Assembly (NCBI RefSeq): GCF_033845285.1
Contig: NZ_JAWXCX010000001.1
Location: forward strand, 2,929,495-2,993,494
Origin: Marinococcus sp. PL1-022
GTDB lineage: Bacteria > Bacillota > Bacilli > Bacillales > Marinococcaceae
DNA: 64,000 bases
Direction of reading: 5' to 3'
Both the position numbers and the translations under genes were made by a program. A model generated the notes under the pieces. That model was not told the DNA's origin and did no database searches. It saw nothing but the letters and a program-made list of their open reading frames with translations. Positions 17,508 to 25,876 of the stretch are shown piece by piece. How positions within the stretch are numbered: position 1 is the first letter of the stretch; the number at the start of each line of letters is the position of its first letter.

Positions 17508-17653
17508 CTGATTTCATTTCTTTCACGCAGTATTGCCAGCTCTGTCACAAGCTTTTTCTGATCTTCATATGAGATGTTTCCTTCAAGCATTGATTGAATT
17601 TCCTTAAATCGTTCTTGATCCTCTTCATTCAAATAACGAAGCTCTTCTTCCAT
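17486..17653 (-). CDS. small hypothetical protein, charged helices
   Basis: 55 residues, beginning MEEELRYLNEEDQERFKEI with GAAAGGACGG before ATG 17653. It is highly charged and predicted helical, with a basic C-terminus (RERNEIRKRSRPK). It follows the DUF2812 gene by 31 bases and is probably in one operon with it. I do not recognise a family. Confidence 0.55.
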   Translation of the reverse strand: MEEELRYLNEEDQERFKEIQSMLEGNISYEDQKKLVTELAILRERNEIRKRSRPK

Positions 17654-17684
17654 GAAGGCCGTCCTTTCATGTACAGGATAAATA

Positions 17685-18233
17685 TCATTCTGTGCCGGTA
17701 CTGACAATCTGCTTTGCCTGGGTAATGACAGCAAGCGTCCGGATCCACCGGATCAAGGTAAAGGCTACAATTCCTGTGAACAATGAAAGCATAAAAAATG
17801 CGAAATTCACCGCTACACCCGGCAGGTTCAAATCAGTTATCACTAAAAGCAGAAATACTATAAACAAAAGAGCGCTTACTGCAGCTGTAATCCCCCATCT
17901 CCTGCACTTTTTCCGGTACTCCTCCAAAAAATAAAGCGTCCAGTGGTCCTGAAAGGACGAAGCATCTTTCTCCCCTTCAAATATGTGGAGTACTGGGGAG
18001 GAACACAGAAGTATCCATTCCTCTTCAGAAATTTTCCGCAGTCCCTGATAATCTTTCGACATGATAAACTGATATTCCTTTTCTTCCTCCCTTACTTCCG
18101 ATAAAGAATAGCCGAGCAGAGAACAGTCCTGAACCTGCCATCCTTTTTGGCGCTGCTCCTTCAAACGATTTTTCTCTTTATCGTAGGTGTTGAAAGGCAT
18201 AAAAGAAAATAAAAATTTGGTTTCTCTTCGCAA
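17685..18233 (-). CDS. DUF2812 domain-containing membrane protein
   Basis: About 182 residues. An N-terminal soluble part carries the DUF2812 pattern (KFLFSFMPF...KEKNRLKEQRQKGWQVQDCSLLGYSL, then YQFIMS), followed by two transmembrane helices near residues 115-135 and 143-165. DUF2812 proteins are often paired with PadR regulators, but none is adjacent here. AGGAGG at about 18246-18252 favours the TTG at 18233; a GTG at 18245 would sit within the ribosome site. Function unknown. Confidence 0.65.
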   Translation of the reverse strand: MRRETKFLFSFMPFNTYDKEKNRLKEQRQKGWQVQDCSLLGYSLSEVREEEKEYQFIMSKDYQGLRKISEEEWILLCSSPVLHIFEGEKDASSFQDHWTLYFLEEYRKKCRRWGITAAVSALLFIVFLLLVITDLNLPGVAVNFAFFMLSLFTGIVAFTLIRWIRTLAVITQAKQIVSTGTE

Positions 18234-18381
18234 GTAACTATACACCTCCTATATATGGAATACACACGGCTGAAAATTGGCAGAAGTAGATGATGAAGGG
18301 CAGTGAATGCCGGGGGAATAATAAAATTATACAAAGTAGATATCATTATGCTACCATGAGCGTCCTGCTGTCACAAACCCT

Positions 18382-18816
18382 CTACCCGGGCTCGACTTCG
18401 GCCCTCGCCCCATCTGCCGCTTTTTCCATAAGCCTGAGCAGCGTTTGCTTTTCTTCCGCTGTAAACTCTTTTGTCATAATATCTGTCCATTCCCGCATCG
18501 CTTCTGAAATCTCCTCTTCTATTTTCCAGGCCGCTTCAGTAAGAAAAACAATCTTTTCCCTCCGGTCCAGTACACTCTCTTTTCGGTAAAGGTACCCTTT
18601 TTCTTCGAGGCGTTTTATAGCGCGCGTAATTGTAGCTTTATCCATCACTATCTGCCTCGTGATGTACTCCTGAGGTACATTTTCCTGGTCATATAACGTT
18701 AAAAGTACAAGCACTTCTGTATTCCCCAAACCAAAATGATTGAATCGTTTATCAATATACTGGTGAGTGTAACGCTGAATGATAGCCGCCCATTTACCAA
18801 CGGAATAAATATTCAT
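18382..18816 (-). CDS. MarR family transcriptional regulator
   Basis: A 144-residue winged-helix MarR regulator: the DNA-binding segment runs from about residue 45 to 95 (VPQEYITRQIVMDKATITRAIKRLEEKGYLYRKESVLDRREKIVFLT, containing the DxR wing motif). GGAGGAGG, lying within the end of the upstream MFS gene, precedes ATG 18816, one base after the MFS stop, so the two are translated from one transcript. It is the likely ligand of the inverted repeat in front of the operon. Confidence 0.85.
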   Translation of the reverse strand: MNIYSVGKWAAIIQRYTHQYIDKRFNHFGLGNTEVLVLLTLYDQENVPQEYITRQIVMDKATITRAIKRLEEKGYLYRKESVLDRREKIVFLTEAAWKIEEEISEAMREWTDIMTKEFTAEEKQTLLRLMEKAADGARAEVEPG

Positions 18817-18817
18817 A

Positions 18818-19987
18818 TTATTGCTCCTCCTCCGAAGCTTTACGTTTCCCGAAAGTTTTAAACAGAAAAACCAGAGCTGCCACGACAAGTGCCGTGATGC
18901 CGGAGAAAGCGTATATGAATTGATTGGTTCCGATCGAGCCGCCTGCCAGACGGCCGACAAAATCCAGTACGAGCGGCGACATAAACTGTCCGAAATACAT
19001 GAAGCTCTGCACCACCGCCATTGCCAAAGACATCTGGACAGCGCTTGAGACCTTCGTCACACGGTCAAAAATCAGCGGAATAACTGTGCCAAGTCCAATA
19101 CCTATCAAAATGATGCCAAGCGTAATTAATACAGCCTGACCGCCAAAAGCGATGAGAACAAAACCGATGCCGGTTACAGCCAGCTGCAGAGGCACGGTCC
19201 ATCTTCCGAGCCGGCTGGTGATGCTGCCAAGCATGGAGCCTGCTGCAAACCCTCCTACGTTTAACGAAGCAATCATTACACCAGCAAGGGAAGCAGAGGC
19301 AATATTGTTTTCCTGCAGAAAGATTGCCATATTCGTCGGAATGGAATAAAAGAATAAGAACACAATAAACATACCGCCGGCAAGAGCAAATATAGGCTTT
19401 TCCACTCCCCGCGATGAGCTGCCCTCTGACGCTGATACTGCTTCGGGCCTCTGTTTCGGAAGAAAAAGAAGCACAAGCACGAGCACCAGCAGAGCCAGGC
19501 CGTAAACAGCAAATGTCAGCCTCCATAAAATACCCGCCAGTATGCCTGCAAGTACGATAGAGATAATACCGCCCAGCTGATTGGAGGCGCTCACTCTTCC
19601 CATCATCACTGTTTTTTCTTTACCTTCATAAAAATCCGGGATCAGGCTCGTCGATATCGGCATGATCAGCCCGACGGCAATACCGAGCACCGCTCTTGAA
19701 ACGAGCAGCAGCCAAAGCGTTGGAGCAAAAGCTCCGCCCAAGCCTCCAATGACATACAGGATGAGCCCGGCAGCTAAAACAGATTTTTTGGACACTCGTT
19801 TCGTGAGCCGGCTTGAGATAAAAGTAAATGGAATGATAAATAATGCGTGCAGGGTATTAATTAATTTGATTGAGGTTTCGTTGGCCTCCGGAAAAGCTTC
19901 AGAAATAGAACCGAGCGCCGGGGATATAGTAGCTCCCGCCATAACGGTGATCAATGAAATAGATAGAATAGCCAGCTTTTGAGACAC
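18818..19987 (-). CDS. MFS drug/metabolite efflux transporter
   Basis: A 389-residue, 12-helix major facilitator of the DHA1 drug:H+ antiporter type. It has LPTISPALGSISEAF-like sequence at helix 1 (MAGATISPALGSISEAFP), the loop 2-3 SSRLTKRVSKKSVL and helix 5 GRVSASNQLGGI. The start is a GTG with AGGAG 8 bases before. It is the first gene of an operon with the marR gene, under an operator-covered promoter, which suggests autoregulated export of a toxic compound. Confidence 0.82.
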   Translation of the reverse strand: MSQKLAILSISLITVMAGATISPALGSISEAFPEANETSIKLINTLHALFIIPFTFISSRLTKRVSKKSVLAAGLILYVIGGLGGAFAPTLWLLLVSRAVLGIAVGLIMPISTSLIPDFYEGKEKTVMMGRVSASNQLGGIISIVLAGILAGILWRLTFAVYGLALLVLVLVLLFLPKQRPEAVSASEGSSSRGVEKPIFALAGGMFIVFLFFYSIPTNMAIFLQENNIASASLAGVMIASLNVGGFAAGSMLGSITSRLGRWTVPLQLAVTGIGFVLIAFGGQAVLITLGIILIGIGLGTVIPLIFDRVTKVSSAVQMSLAMAVVQSFMYFGQFMSPLVLDFVGRLAGGSIGTNQFIYAFSGITALVVAALVFLFKTFGKRKASEEEQ

Positions 19988-20022
19988 TTTGATTACTCCT
20001 TTTTGTATATTTTACTCTATCC

Positions 20023-20055
20023 ACCATATAAATAATTAGTTGCTTGTGCAACTAA
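20023..20055 (-). promoter_or_regulatory. promoter with MarR-type operator
   Basis: A perfect inverted repeat TTAGTTGC-4-GCAACTAA spans 20036-20055. On the minus strand it contains the -35 box TTGCAC (20051-20046), and 17 bases later comes TATGGT (20028-20023). A repressor bound here would block RNA polymerase, consistent with autoregulation by the MarR protein encoded second in the operon. Confidence 0.7.
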
Positions 20056-20119
20056 CAGGCCTCACATATTCCCCTGCCACCAAAAAAAACAGGCGGCTGC
20101 CTGCTTTTACGTGTTTCCG

Positions 20120-20345
20120 TTATAAAATAATGGTGGCGGTCGAGACCATATTATAGAGATGCTCATCTGATACTTGAAGAAACAGCCCTTTGTTTCGAAA
20201 GTGAACAGCAAGCAAAAATAAAAAGAAAATATTAACAATGATACTCCCGAGTCCATTGCCTACCGCAATATCAGCATTGATAATCACACTGTCTGAAATA
20301 GTTGCGGTCAATTCAGGAAGAGAGGCAGCAACGGCCAGCAGACGG
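20120..20345 (-). pseudogene. fragment of a Ca2+/Na+:cation exchanger (CaCA family)
   Basis: About 70 codons read LLAVAASLPELTATISDS, then DIAVGNGLGSIIVNIFFLFLL, the second alpha-repeat signature of YrbG/CaxA-type exchangers (SLPELvts, AvGNviGSNifN). The remaining ~250 residues are absent on both sides, and the fragment ends in an unrelated tail. No start with a ribosome site is present. It is a deletion relic. Confidence 0.7.
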
Positions 20346-20385
20346 TGATTAGAAGAAAAGCATAGAATGCTGTGTTCTAAACTGA

Positions 20386-20401
20386 CGTTTCACGTGGAAC
20401 T
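20386..20401. promoter_or_regulatory. parS-like ParB site 2 (degenerate)
   Basis: CGTTTCACGTGGAACT matches TGTTTCACGTGGAACA at 14 of 16 positions; only the two end bases differ. It is intergenic, 24 bases from the DUF1992 gene's 3' end. Confidence 0.5.
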
Positions 20402-20425
20402 GCCGCACGTTTTTTCCGTTAACGT

Positions 20426-20845
20426 TTAACGCCAGCGTTCGTACTGCCTGTGAAGACTTTCTTTCTCTATTAAACATTTTTGCAGACTTGGCGCTGGGCA
20501 AAGCTGATTGTAGCGGCGGACTTTTTTATTGATTTTACTGATTTCTTTTTTTATACGGCGGTCAGGGATTGCTTCCTCCGTCTGCTGTTTCAGCACCTGC
20601 CCGAGGTCCTCCCGGATTTCCCGCTGCAGCCGGACCCATGAAGGCACAAATCCGTTTCGCTTTAAAAGAGTGTCAAAGGTATCGCTTTGCAGATACTCCT
20701 TTGGCAGTGGTTTGCCACGACCCGGCAGATTGTCAAACCCACCCTTCTTTTCGTGCTCCCGAATCAATTCACCAACAGGGTCGCGATACGTTAGTCCTTC
20801 TTTTTCCCCGGCCAGCCTCTCGTTGTAATCCTTCGATAACGCCAT
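20426..20845 (-). CDS. DUF1992 (DnaJ homologue subfamily C 28-like) protein
   Basis: 139 residues with the DUF1992 signature DPVGELIREHEKKGGFDNLPGRGKPLPKEY near the N-terminus and basic helices after it. The domain is shared with the C-terminal part of DNAJC28 proteins, but there is no J domain. The biochemical role is unknown. It is a single gene downstream of the nitronate monooxygenase-like gene, in the same direction with a 64-base gap. Confidence 0.8.
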   Translation of the reverse strand: MALSKDYNERLAGEKEGLTYRDPVGELIREHEKKGGFDNLPGRGKPLPKEYLQSDTFDTLLKRNGFVPSWVRLQREIREDLGQVLKQQTEEAIPDRRIKKEISKINKKVRRYNQLCPAPSLQKCLIEKESLHRQYERWR

Positions 20846-20909
20846 TCATTCTGCTCCTTTGCTTTTTTTGATATTTTTATTTTAACAAACAGAGCATAAA
20901 CAGGTCTTT

Positions 20910-21977
20910 TTAAAGGCTTTCCCATGCTTCCTCTGCCTCTTGCATAAGACGCTTAATCATGACACCTGCCGGCTCACGTACGCTCAAACGTGTTCCCTGG
21001 CCGCTCCAAAGGGACATGAATGCAGGCTCGTTTTGTCTGGCCGATTCTTTTCGAATCGGCTGTGTCAGTATATTTTGAATTGGATACGGTGGCCAATTGT
21101 ACCCGAGCGCCTCCAACTGTATCATCATTTTATTTGTAATTCCTCTGGCCGGCTTGCCGCTGAAGATGGAGGTAACGGCGGTTTCTGTTTCTTTACTCAT
21201 TAATACCGCCTGTTGATGGGCCTGCGGGGCTCCGCTCTCACTGCTTGTTAAAAAAGCGGTTCCCATCTGCACCGCTCCCGCGCCCAGGGCATGCGCCGCC
21301 AAAATACCACGTCCATCCATAATCCCCCCAGCTGCAATCACAGGAATGTCAACCTCGTCCACGACCTGGGGCACTAAAGCCATCGTTCCGATCATCGCTT
21401 TCCCGAAGGACTCTGCAAAGGTTCCACGGTGCCCGCCGGCTTCACTCCCCTGAGCCACTACCGCATCCATACCTGCCTGCTCATTTTGAACAGCTTCTTC
21501 AACGGTAGTGGCAGTGCCGATCAAAAAGACACCGTGGGCCTTCAACCGCTCAATATGGGGAGCAGGAGGAATTCCAAAGGTGAAGCTGCAGACCGTAATC
21601 TCTTCTTCTATAATAATTTCAAGCTGTTCTTCAAAGAAAGAAGGCAGCTTATCCGGCATCGATTGAGCGGCCAATTTTAATTTTTTATGAATCAGAGAGA
21701 GCTTTTCATTGGCAGCCTGAACATCTTCGGCGACCACTTCCGGAGTTTCCGGCACAAAAAGATTCACTGCAAATGACCCCGATGTCTGCTTTTTCACAAG
21801 TTGAACAGTAGAGCGAAGACTCTCTGCGGTCATATATCCGGCTCCTATAGTCCCAAGCCCGCCAGCTTTTGTGACTTCTGCCACCAGCTCCGGAGTGGTG
21901 ACCCCGCCGGCCATTCCGGCTTGAATAATCGGCTGTTCGATTTGAAGACGCATAAGTAATTCAGAACGTACCGCCAT
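20910..21977 (-). CDS. nitronate monooxygenase-like flavin oxidoreductase
   Basis: A 355-residue TIM-barrel FMN enzyme of the NMO/2-nitropropane dioxygenase family. It shows PIIQAGMAGGVTTPELVAEVTKAGGLGTIGAGY at the start, the QGSEAGGHRG phosphate/catalytic-histidine loop and PVIAAGGIMDGRGILAA, LGAGAVQMGTAFL. Such enzymes oxidise propionate 3-nitronate or reduce quinones (class I NMO). AAAGGAGAG precedes the ATG. Class assignment is not certain from motifs alone. Confidence 0.85.
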   Translation of the reverse strand: MAVRSELLMRLQIEQPIIQAGMAGGVTTPELVAEVTKAGGLGTIGAGYMTAESLRSTVQLVKKQTSGSFAVNLFVPETPEVVAEDVQAANEKLSLIHKKLKLAAQSMPDKLPSFFEEQLEIIIEEEITVCSFTFGIPPAPHIERLKAHGVFLIGTATTVEEAVQNEQAGMDAVVAQGSEAGGHRGTFAESFGKAMIGTMALVPQVVDEVDIPVIAAGGIMDGRGILAAHALGAGAVQMGTAFLTSSESGAPQAHQQAVLMSKETETAVTSIFSGKPARGITNKMMIQLEALGYNWPPYPIQNILTQPIRKESARQNEPAFMSLWSGQGTRLSVREPAGVMIKRLMQEAEEAWESL

Positions 21978-22103
21978 ATGTGCTCTCTCCTTTACTACAA
22001 TATTTAATACAATTAATTGGAAATGTATTTATTATATCATGGCATAAATTTCATGCGATTCTTTTGAACTAAATCTAAAGTTTTACATTTATTTTACGCA
22101 AAT

Positions 22104-22135
22104 AAAAAAGCAGGGACGCGGGTCCGCTGCTTTTT
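22104..22135 (-). terminator. terminator of the PAS-MCP gene
   Basis: AAAAAGCAG-GGAC pairs with GTCC-GCTGCTTTTT; the T-run is on the minus strand and the stem abuts the stop codon. Confidence 0.75.
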
Positions 22136-23048
22136 ATAAAATATGCCGGAATTGTTTCGCTCTTTCTTCCAGACCTCTCGCTGCTGCGCCAATATGTTCG
22201 AACTCTTTTACAGCATGCTTAATATGTTCCTGGCTGTTTTCCATTCCTTTTTGGGAACGAATCGTCCCCTCGCTAATTTTACTCACTTCTCCAGTTATTC
22301 CCTCGACATGGCTGTTTACTTCCTGGATAGAGGAATGAGCCCTTGTTGCAAGCTTCCGGACTTCCTCTGCCACTACTGTAAATCCACGGCCGTGCTCCCC
22401 GGCTCTTGCAGCTTCAATCGCTGCGTTTAAAGCCAGCATATTAGTCTGGTCAGCGATTTCACGGATCGTTTTTACGATCCCCCGAATAGAATCCGCCTGC
22501 TGCTCCAATGATTCCAGAATCGCAAGATTGTTATTTGCCTCTTCTACTACCTGCCGGGAGTTTTCAGTAATCTCCCGGCCTTTTGTCCTCCCGTCTTCTG
22601 CTCTCTTTAACAGCTCCTCAGACATGTGCTGCACCGAGTCTGACACCTTTGTCATTTCGTCTTCCCGGAGGGTAATATCTGTCGCTGCCTTCAACACCGC
22701 GTGTACGTTTCCAGCGTCATCCAGCACCGGCATGTACGTGGCTTCAAGCCTTACCAGCTTACCGCTTCGCGTCATCCGCTGTATTTTATCCTGAAATGAT
22801 TTTCCCGCGCGCAGCTCCTGCCAAAACCTTTCATAATCCCGGCTCGAGGCAAAATCCGGGGTACAGAACTGCCGGTGATGCATGCCTGCCATATCTTCTT
22901 CATGATACTCCATCGCCGCAGCAAAATGGTGGTTTGCCCACAGCACCCTTCCATTAAGATCAAACTCAATGAGGGCGAGCGACTGTTCGAGCGCACGTAA
23001 AACCTGGAACGAATCTAAAACCTGGTCGTTATTTTTTGTTTTTTGCAT
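22134..23048 (-). CDS. soluble PAS-domain methyl-accepting chemotaxis protein
   Basis: 304 residues with no membrane segment. Residues ~10-130 form one PAS domain ([31 protein letters not shown]...[12 protein letters not shown]). Residues ~140-300 are an MCP signalling helix hairpin with the conserved tip [40 protein letters not shown]. It should pass a cytosolic signal (redox, heme or small ligand) to CheA/CheW. It is shorter than most receptors, close to B. subtilis YfmS. No che gene is nearby. Confidence 0.88.
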   Translation of the reverse strand: MQKTKNNDQVLDSFQVLRALEQSLALIEFDLNGRVLWANHHFAAAMEYHEEDMAGMHHRQFCTPDFASSRDYERFWQELRAGKSFQDKIQRMTRSGKLVRLEATYMPVLDDAGNVHAVLKAATDITLREDEMTKVSDSVQHMSEELLKRAEDGRTKGREITENSRQVVEEANNNLAILESLEQQADSIRGIVKTIREIADQTNMLALNAAIEAARAGEHGRGFTVVAEEVRKLATRAHSSIQEVNSHVEGITGEVSKISEGTIRSQKGMENSQEHIKHAVKEFEHIGAAARGLEERAKQFRHIL

Positions 23049-23170
23049 GGCGAATACCTCTCTAGTTCTTTTTTATTATTTATCATTAATACTTTATACC
23101 CAATGGGCTATTTTAAAAACACTTTTTCTAATACATATTTATAAAAAAGGCCCAATTATTACTAAACAAT

Positions 23171-23200
23171 AAAAAAGACCTATTTTATAAGGTCTTTTTT
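23171..23200 (-). terminator. terminator overlapping the end of the diguanylate cyclase gene
   Basis: AAAAAAGACC and GGTCTTTTTT form a perfect 10-bp stem with a 10-base loop. The stem includes the last codons and the stop of the gene. Confidence 0.8.
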
Positions 23201-24270
23201 AGAATACATACACGTCTGGTTACGACCCTGATTTTTTGCCTGATACAAAGCGTCATCTGCCTGCTTAAACAGCTCTCTTTCCTCTACAGCCGTTTCAGGA
23301 AATATAGAAGCCCCGGTCGACACAGTAATATACAATGTCTCTCCATCCGTGAGGAAAGGATATTTTTCCACCCTCCTGCGTATTCGTTCAGCGGTAGCGG
23401 CTGCTTTGGGTGCTGGACAGTTAGACAATATAATAGTAAATTCTTCTCCGCCTTTGCGGTACACCGAATCCTCCGGCCGGACCATTTCAAGAAGCACAGT
23501 GCCAAGCTGTCTTAAAATATCATCTCCGGCTGCATGGCCGTAACGGTCATTAATATCCTTAAAATGATCAATATCGATAATGAGCAGCGAGACCGCCTGC
23601 TTCATTTTCGAAGCCTGCCCGAGATTTTTTGTTAACGAATAGGCAAAGCTTCTCGGATTATCAAGGCCGGTGAGCGGGTCTTTTAAAGACTCTGTACGAT
23701 ACTTGTGAAGCAGCTGATTGGAATAAGTCAGACGCTTTACCATATATACTGCTGCAAAAGCTCCGGTAAACGACACAAGCCAATAGCTGAGTACCACTTC
23801 CGTGTAAAGATTCACAGTATTCAGCTGGTATATCATAATAATGAGAAAGTAAATATTGGAGCATAAAAGCATATAAAATGCTGCAAGCCACGGATTTCGT
23901 ACCAGCCGGGCGACAAAAATATACGCCGCCGTGCTGAAAACAATCATGCTGAGCGGGTATAAAACAATCACTCCTCCACCGATGGCAATACGTGAAAACG
24001 AAATAATGGCCGCAGCCGTTACTGCAGGTATCCATCCGCCAAACAAAGCGCTGAGCATAATTGGGATATGACGCAGGTCGATCAGGGTGTATTCGTTAAC
24101 CCTGATGCCAAATCCGATTAACACCATGCCGAGCACTCCAAACAGTATGCCGGTAAACAGCCTCACCCTTATAGAGGCTGCACGCGAAAAGGAATGCTCC
24201 CGAAACACCTGGTAATAAAAAAAAGGAATGTCACTAAAATGGTTAAGTTAACGAAAAGTTGACTAAACAC
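23180..24270 (-). CDS. membrane diguanylate cyclase (5TMR-LYT + GGDEF), frameshifted near the start
   Basis: The C-terminal ~165 residues are a GGDEF domain with an active-site RKGGEEF and substrate motif DIDHFKDINDRYGHAAGDDIL, so c-di-GMP synthesis is possible. The N-terminal part is a five-helix 5TMR-LYT sensor (DLRHIPIMLSALFGGWIPAVTAA). A strong ribosome site (GGGAGGAGGG, 24285-24276) and GTG at 24270 begin a fitting first helix (MFSQLFVNLTILVTFLFF), but that frame is one base off from the rest. One more T in the T8 run (24217-24224) would join it to YYQVFREHS. The in-frame GTG at 24208 has no ribosome site. Confidence 0.8.
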
Positions 24271-24454
24271 AACGGCCCTCCTCCCACCATTCAGGCCCCC
24301 GTCCGCGCTTCTGCGCTCCGCGGTTCAATCTTTTTTTTGTATGACCCTTACACCGGTTATGGATCAGCTGGCTTCTTCCTCGTCTTTTGTCCATTCCTCT
24401 GGTACAATTCTTACTATACCGTCCAGACTGTTAACTAATAAAGGAGAATCAACA

Positions 24455-24985
24455 ATGAGTAAACGACTGGAAATTATGCACTCTGCTGCCCGCATCATTC
24501 GCCGGGACGGCTTTAACCGCCTTACTCTGCAGGCTGTGGCTGACGAAGCAAAGGTGAGTAAAGGCGGTCTGCTTTATCATTTTCCAAATAAAGAACGGCT
24601 CATATATGAGATGAACGCTTATGCGCTTGCCCGGTTTCATGAATTAATCGAAGAAAAGCGAAGCGATTCAGGCAGCTACATTAAAGCTTACGCGGAAGCA
24701 ACGCTCGAAGAGCTTCGATCGGGAAGCAACTTTTTAATAAATGCGAGCCTGCTGGCCACCCTTGCTGATCACAAAGAGGTGCTCGATCTTTGGAAGGAGT
24801 ACAACGAACGCTGGCAGATGCTTTTTGCTTCCGACGCTTTTCACACCGATGACGCCTCGATGGTCCGGCTGTTAAGTGACGGGATTTGGTTTTCACATAT
24901 TTTTGAAATTAATACGATACCCCTTTCACAGGCTGAACGTCTGCTTCAAAATCTTTTGAGACGCTTTGATGAAGGAAAAGCATAA
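24455..24985 (+). CDS. TetR family transcriptional regulator
   Basis: A 176-residue TetR regulator: helix-turn-helix at residues ~8-50 (EIMHSAARIIRRDGFNRLTLQAVADEAKVSKGGLLYHFPNKERLIYEM), then a helical ligand domain (TetR_C_6-like). AAAGGAG precedes ATG 24455. Its stop overlaps the start of the first SMR gene by one base (TAATG), so the three genes form an operon and it most likely controls the efflux pair. Confidence 0.88.
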   Translation: MSKRLEIMHSAARIIRRDGFNRLTLQAVADEAKVSKGGLLYHFPNKERLIYEMNAYALARFHELIEEKRSDSGSYIKAYAEATLEELRSGSNFLINASLLATLADHKEVLDLWKEYNERWQMLFASDAFHTDDASMVRLLSDGIWFSHIFEINTIPLSQAERLLQNLLRRFDEGKA

Positions 24986-25296
24986 TGGTTTATGTGCTCA
25001 TTATCATCTCTGTAATATGCGAAGTATTTGCTTCCTCCATGCTCAAGCTTTCGTATGGCTTTACCAGGCTGCTTCCGTCTCTTGGCTTTGCAGCTGGTAT
25101 GGGCGTTGCTTTTTACCTCCTGGCGCTCGTCCTCCAAACCCTTCCGCTCGGAGTCGTTTATGCCACGTGGAGCGGCCTTGGCACCATTTTAACTACCTGC
25201 ATCGGCGTTTTTTATTTTAGGGAAAAGATGAATAAAACGAACACTTTAGGTATTGTCTGCCTGGTAATTGGACTTCTGATGATGAATTTAGGATGA
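24985..25296 (+). CDS. small multidrug resistance (SMR) protein, subunit 1
   Basis: 103 residues, four helices. The membrane-embedded glutamate lies in SVICEVFASSMLKLSYGF (position ~13-14, as in EmrE), with GVVYATWSGLGT and the FYFREKMNKTNTLGIVCLVIGLLMMNL end. It is translationally coupled to tetR and followed by a second SMR gene. Paired SMR proteins usually work as hetero-dimers exporting quaternary cations or guanidinium/polyamine-type substrates. Confidence 0.88.
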   Translation: MVYVLIIISVICEVFASSMLKLSYGFTRLLPSLGFAAGMGVAFYLLALVLQTLPLGVVYATWSGLGTILTTCIGVFYFREKMNKTNTLGIVCLVIGLLMMNLG

Positions 25297-25311
25297 AGGA
25301 AGGAATAAATT

Positions 25312-25677
25312 ATGCGTGCTGTTGTTCTGCTGTTTGCTGCGATTTTATTTGAGGTTATTGCTTCTACGTCCTTGAAGCTTTCCGAAGGTTTTACCATCCT
25401 CATTCCCTCTCTGACCGTTTTTATAGCATTTATCGGGGCTTTTTTCTTTCTGAGTCTCGCCTTAAAATCAATTCCGTTATCTGTAGCTTATGCTGTATGG
25501 GCAGGGCTTGGTACGGCTTTAACAGCCATCGCGGGCATTTTGCTTTTTCAGGAATCATTTGGATGGATGAAAGCTGCCGGCTTATTTTTAGTCATTTCCG
25601 GACTCATTCTTCTTCATGTGAAAAATAGCCGCCGGCCGAAAAAAAGCAGATACTTCCCCCGGGCCCGGCACGCTTAA
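25312..25677 (+). CDS. small multidrug resistance (SMR) protein, subunit 2
   Basis: 121 residues, four helices, with the key glutamate in AILFEVIASTSLKLSEGF and the AYAVWAGLGTALTAIAGILLFQE signature. A basic C-terminal tail (KNSRRPKKSRYFPRARHA) extends beyond the family norm and would lie in the cytosol, so the two partners differ in charge bias, as in dual-topology pairs such as EbrAB or YkkCD. It begins 15 bases after subunit 1 with AAGGAAGGA before the ATG. Confidence 0.87.
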   Translation: MRAVVLLFAAILFEVIASTSLKLSEGFTILIPSLTVFIAFIGAFFFLSLALKSIPLSVAYAVWAGLGTALTAIAGILLFQESFGWMKAAGLFLVISGLILLHVKNSRRPKKSRYFPRARHA

Positions 25678-25876
25678 GCTTCCACCGGTTTTTTTAAGCC
25701 TGAAGCCTCTATACATTATGGCTGTCTGGGCTTTTTTTCTCACATTTTTTCACAAATTTTTAAAAAATGCGTTTATTCCAGACATTTATAAGGTAAAATT
25801 ACCATAGAATACCAGAAGCCAGTGGTTTACCACATAAGCTTTTGCTGAATACATGAAAGACAAGAAAGGAAGAATA

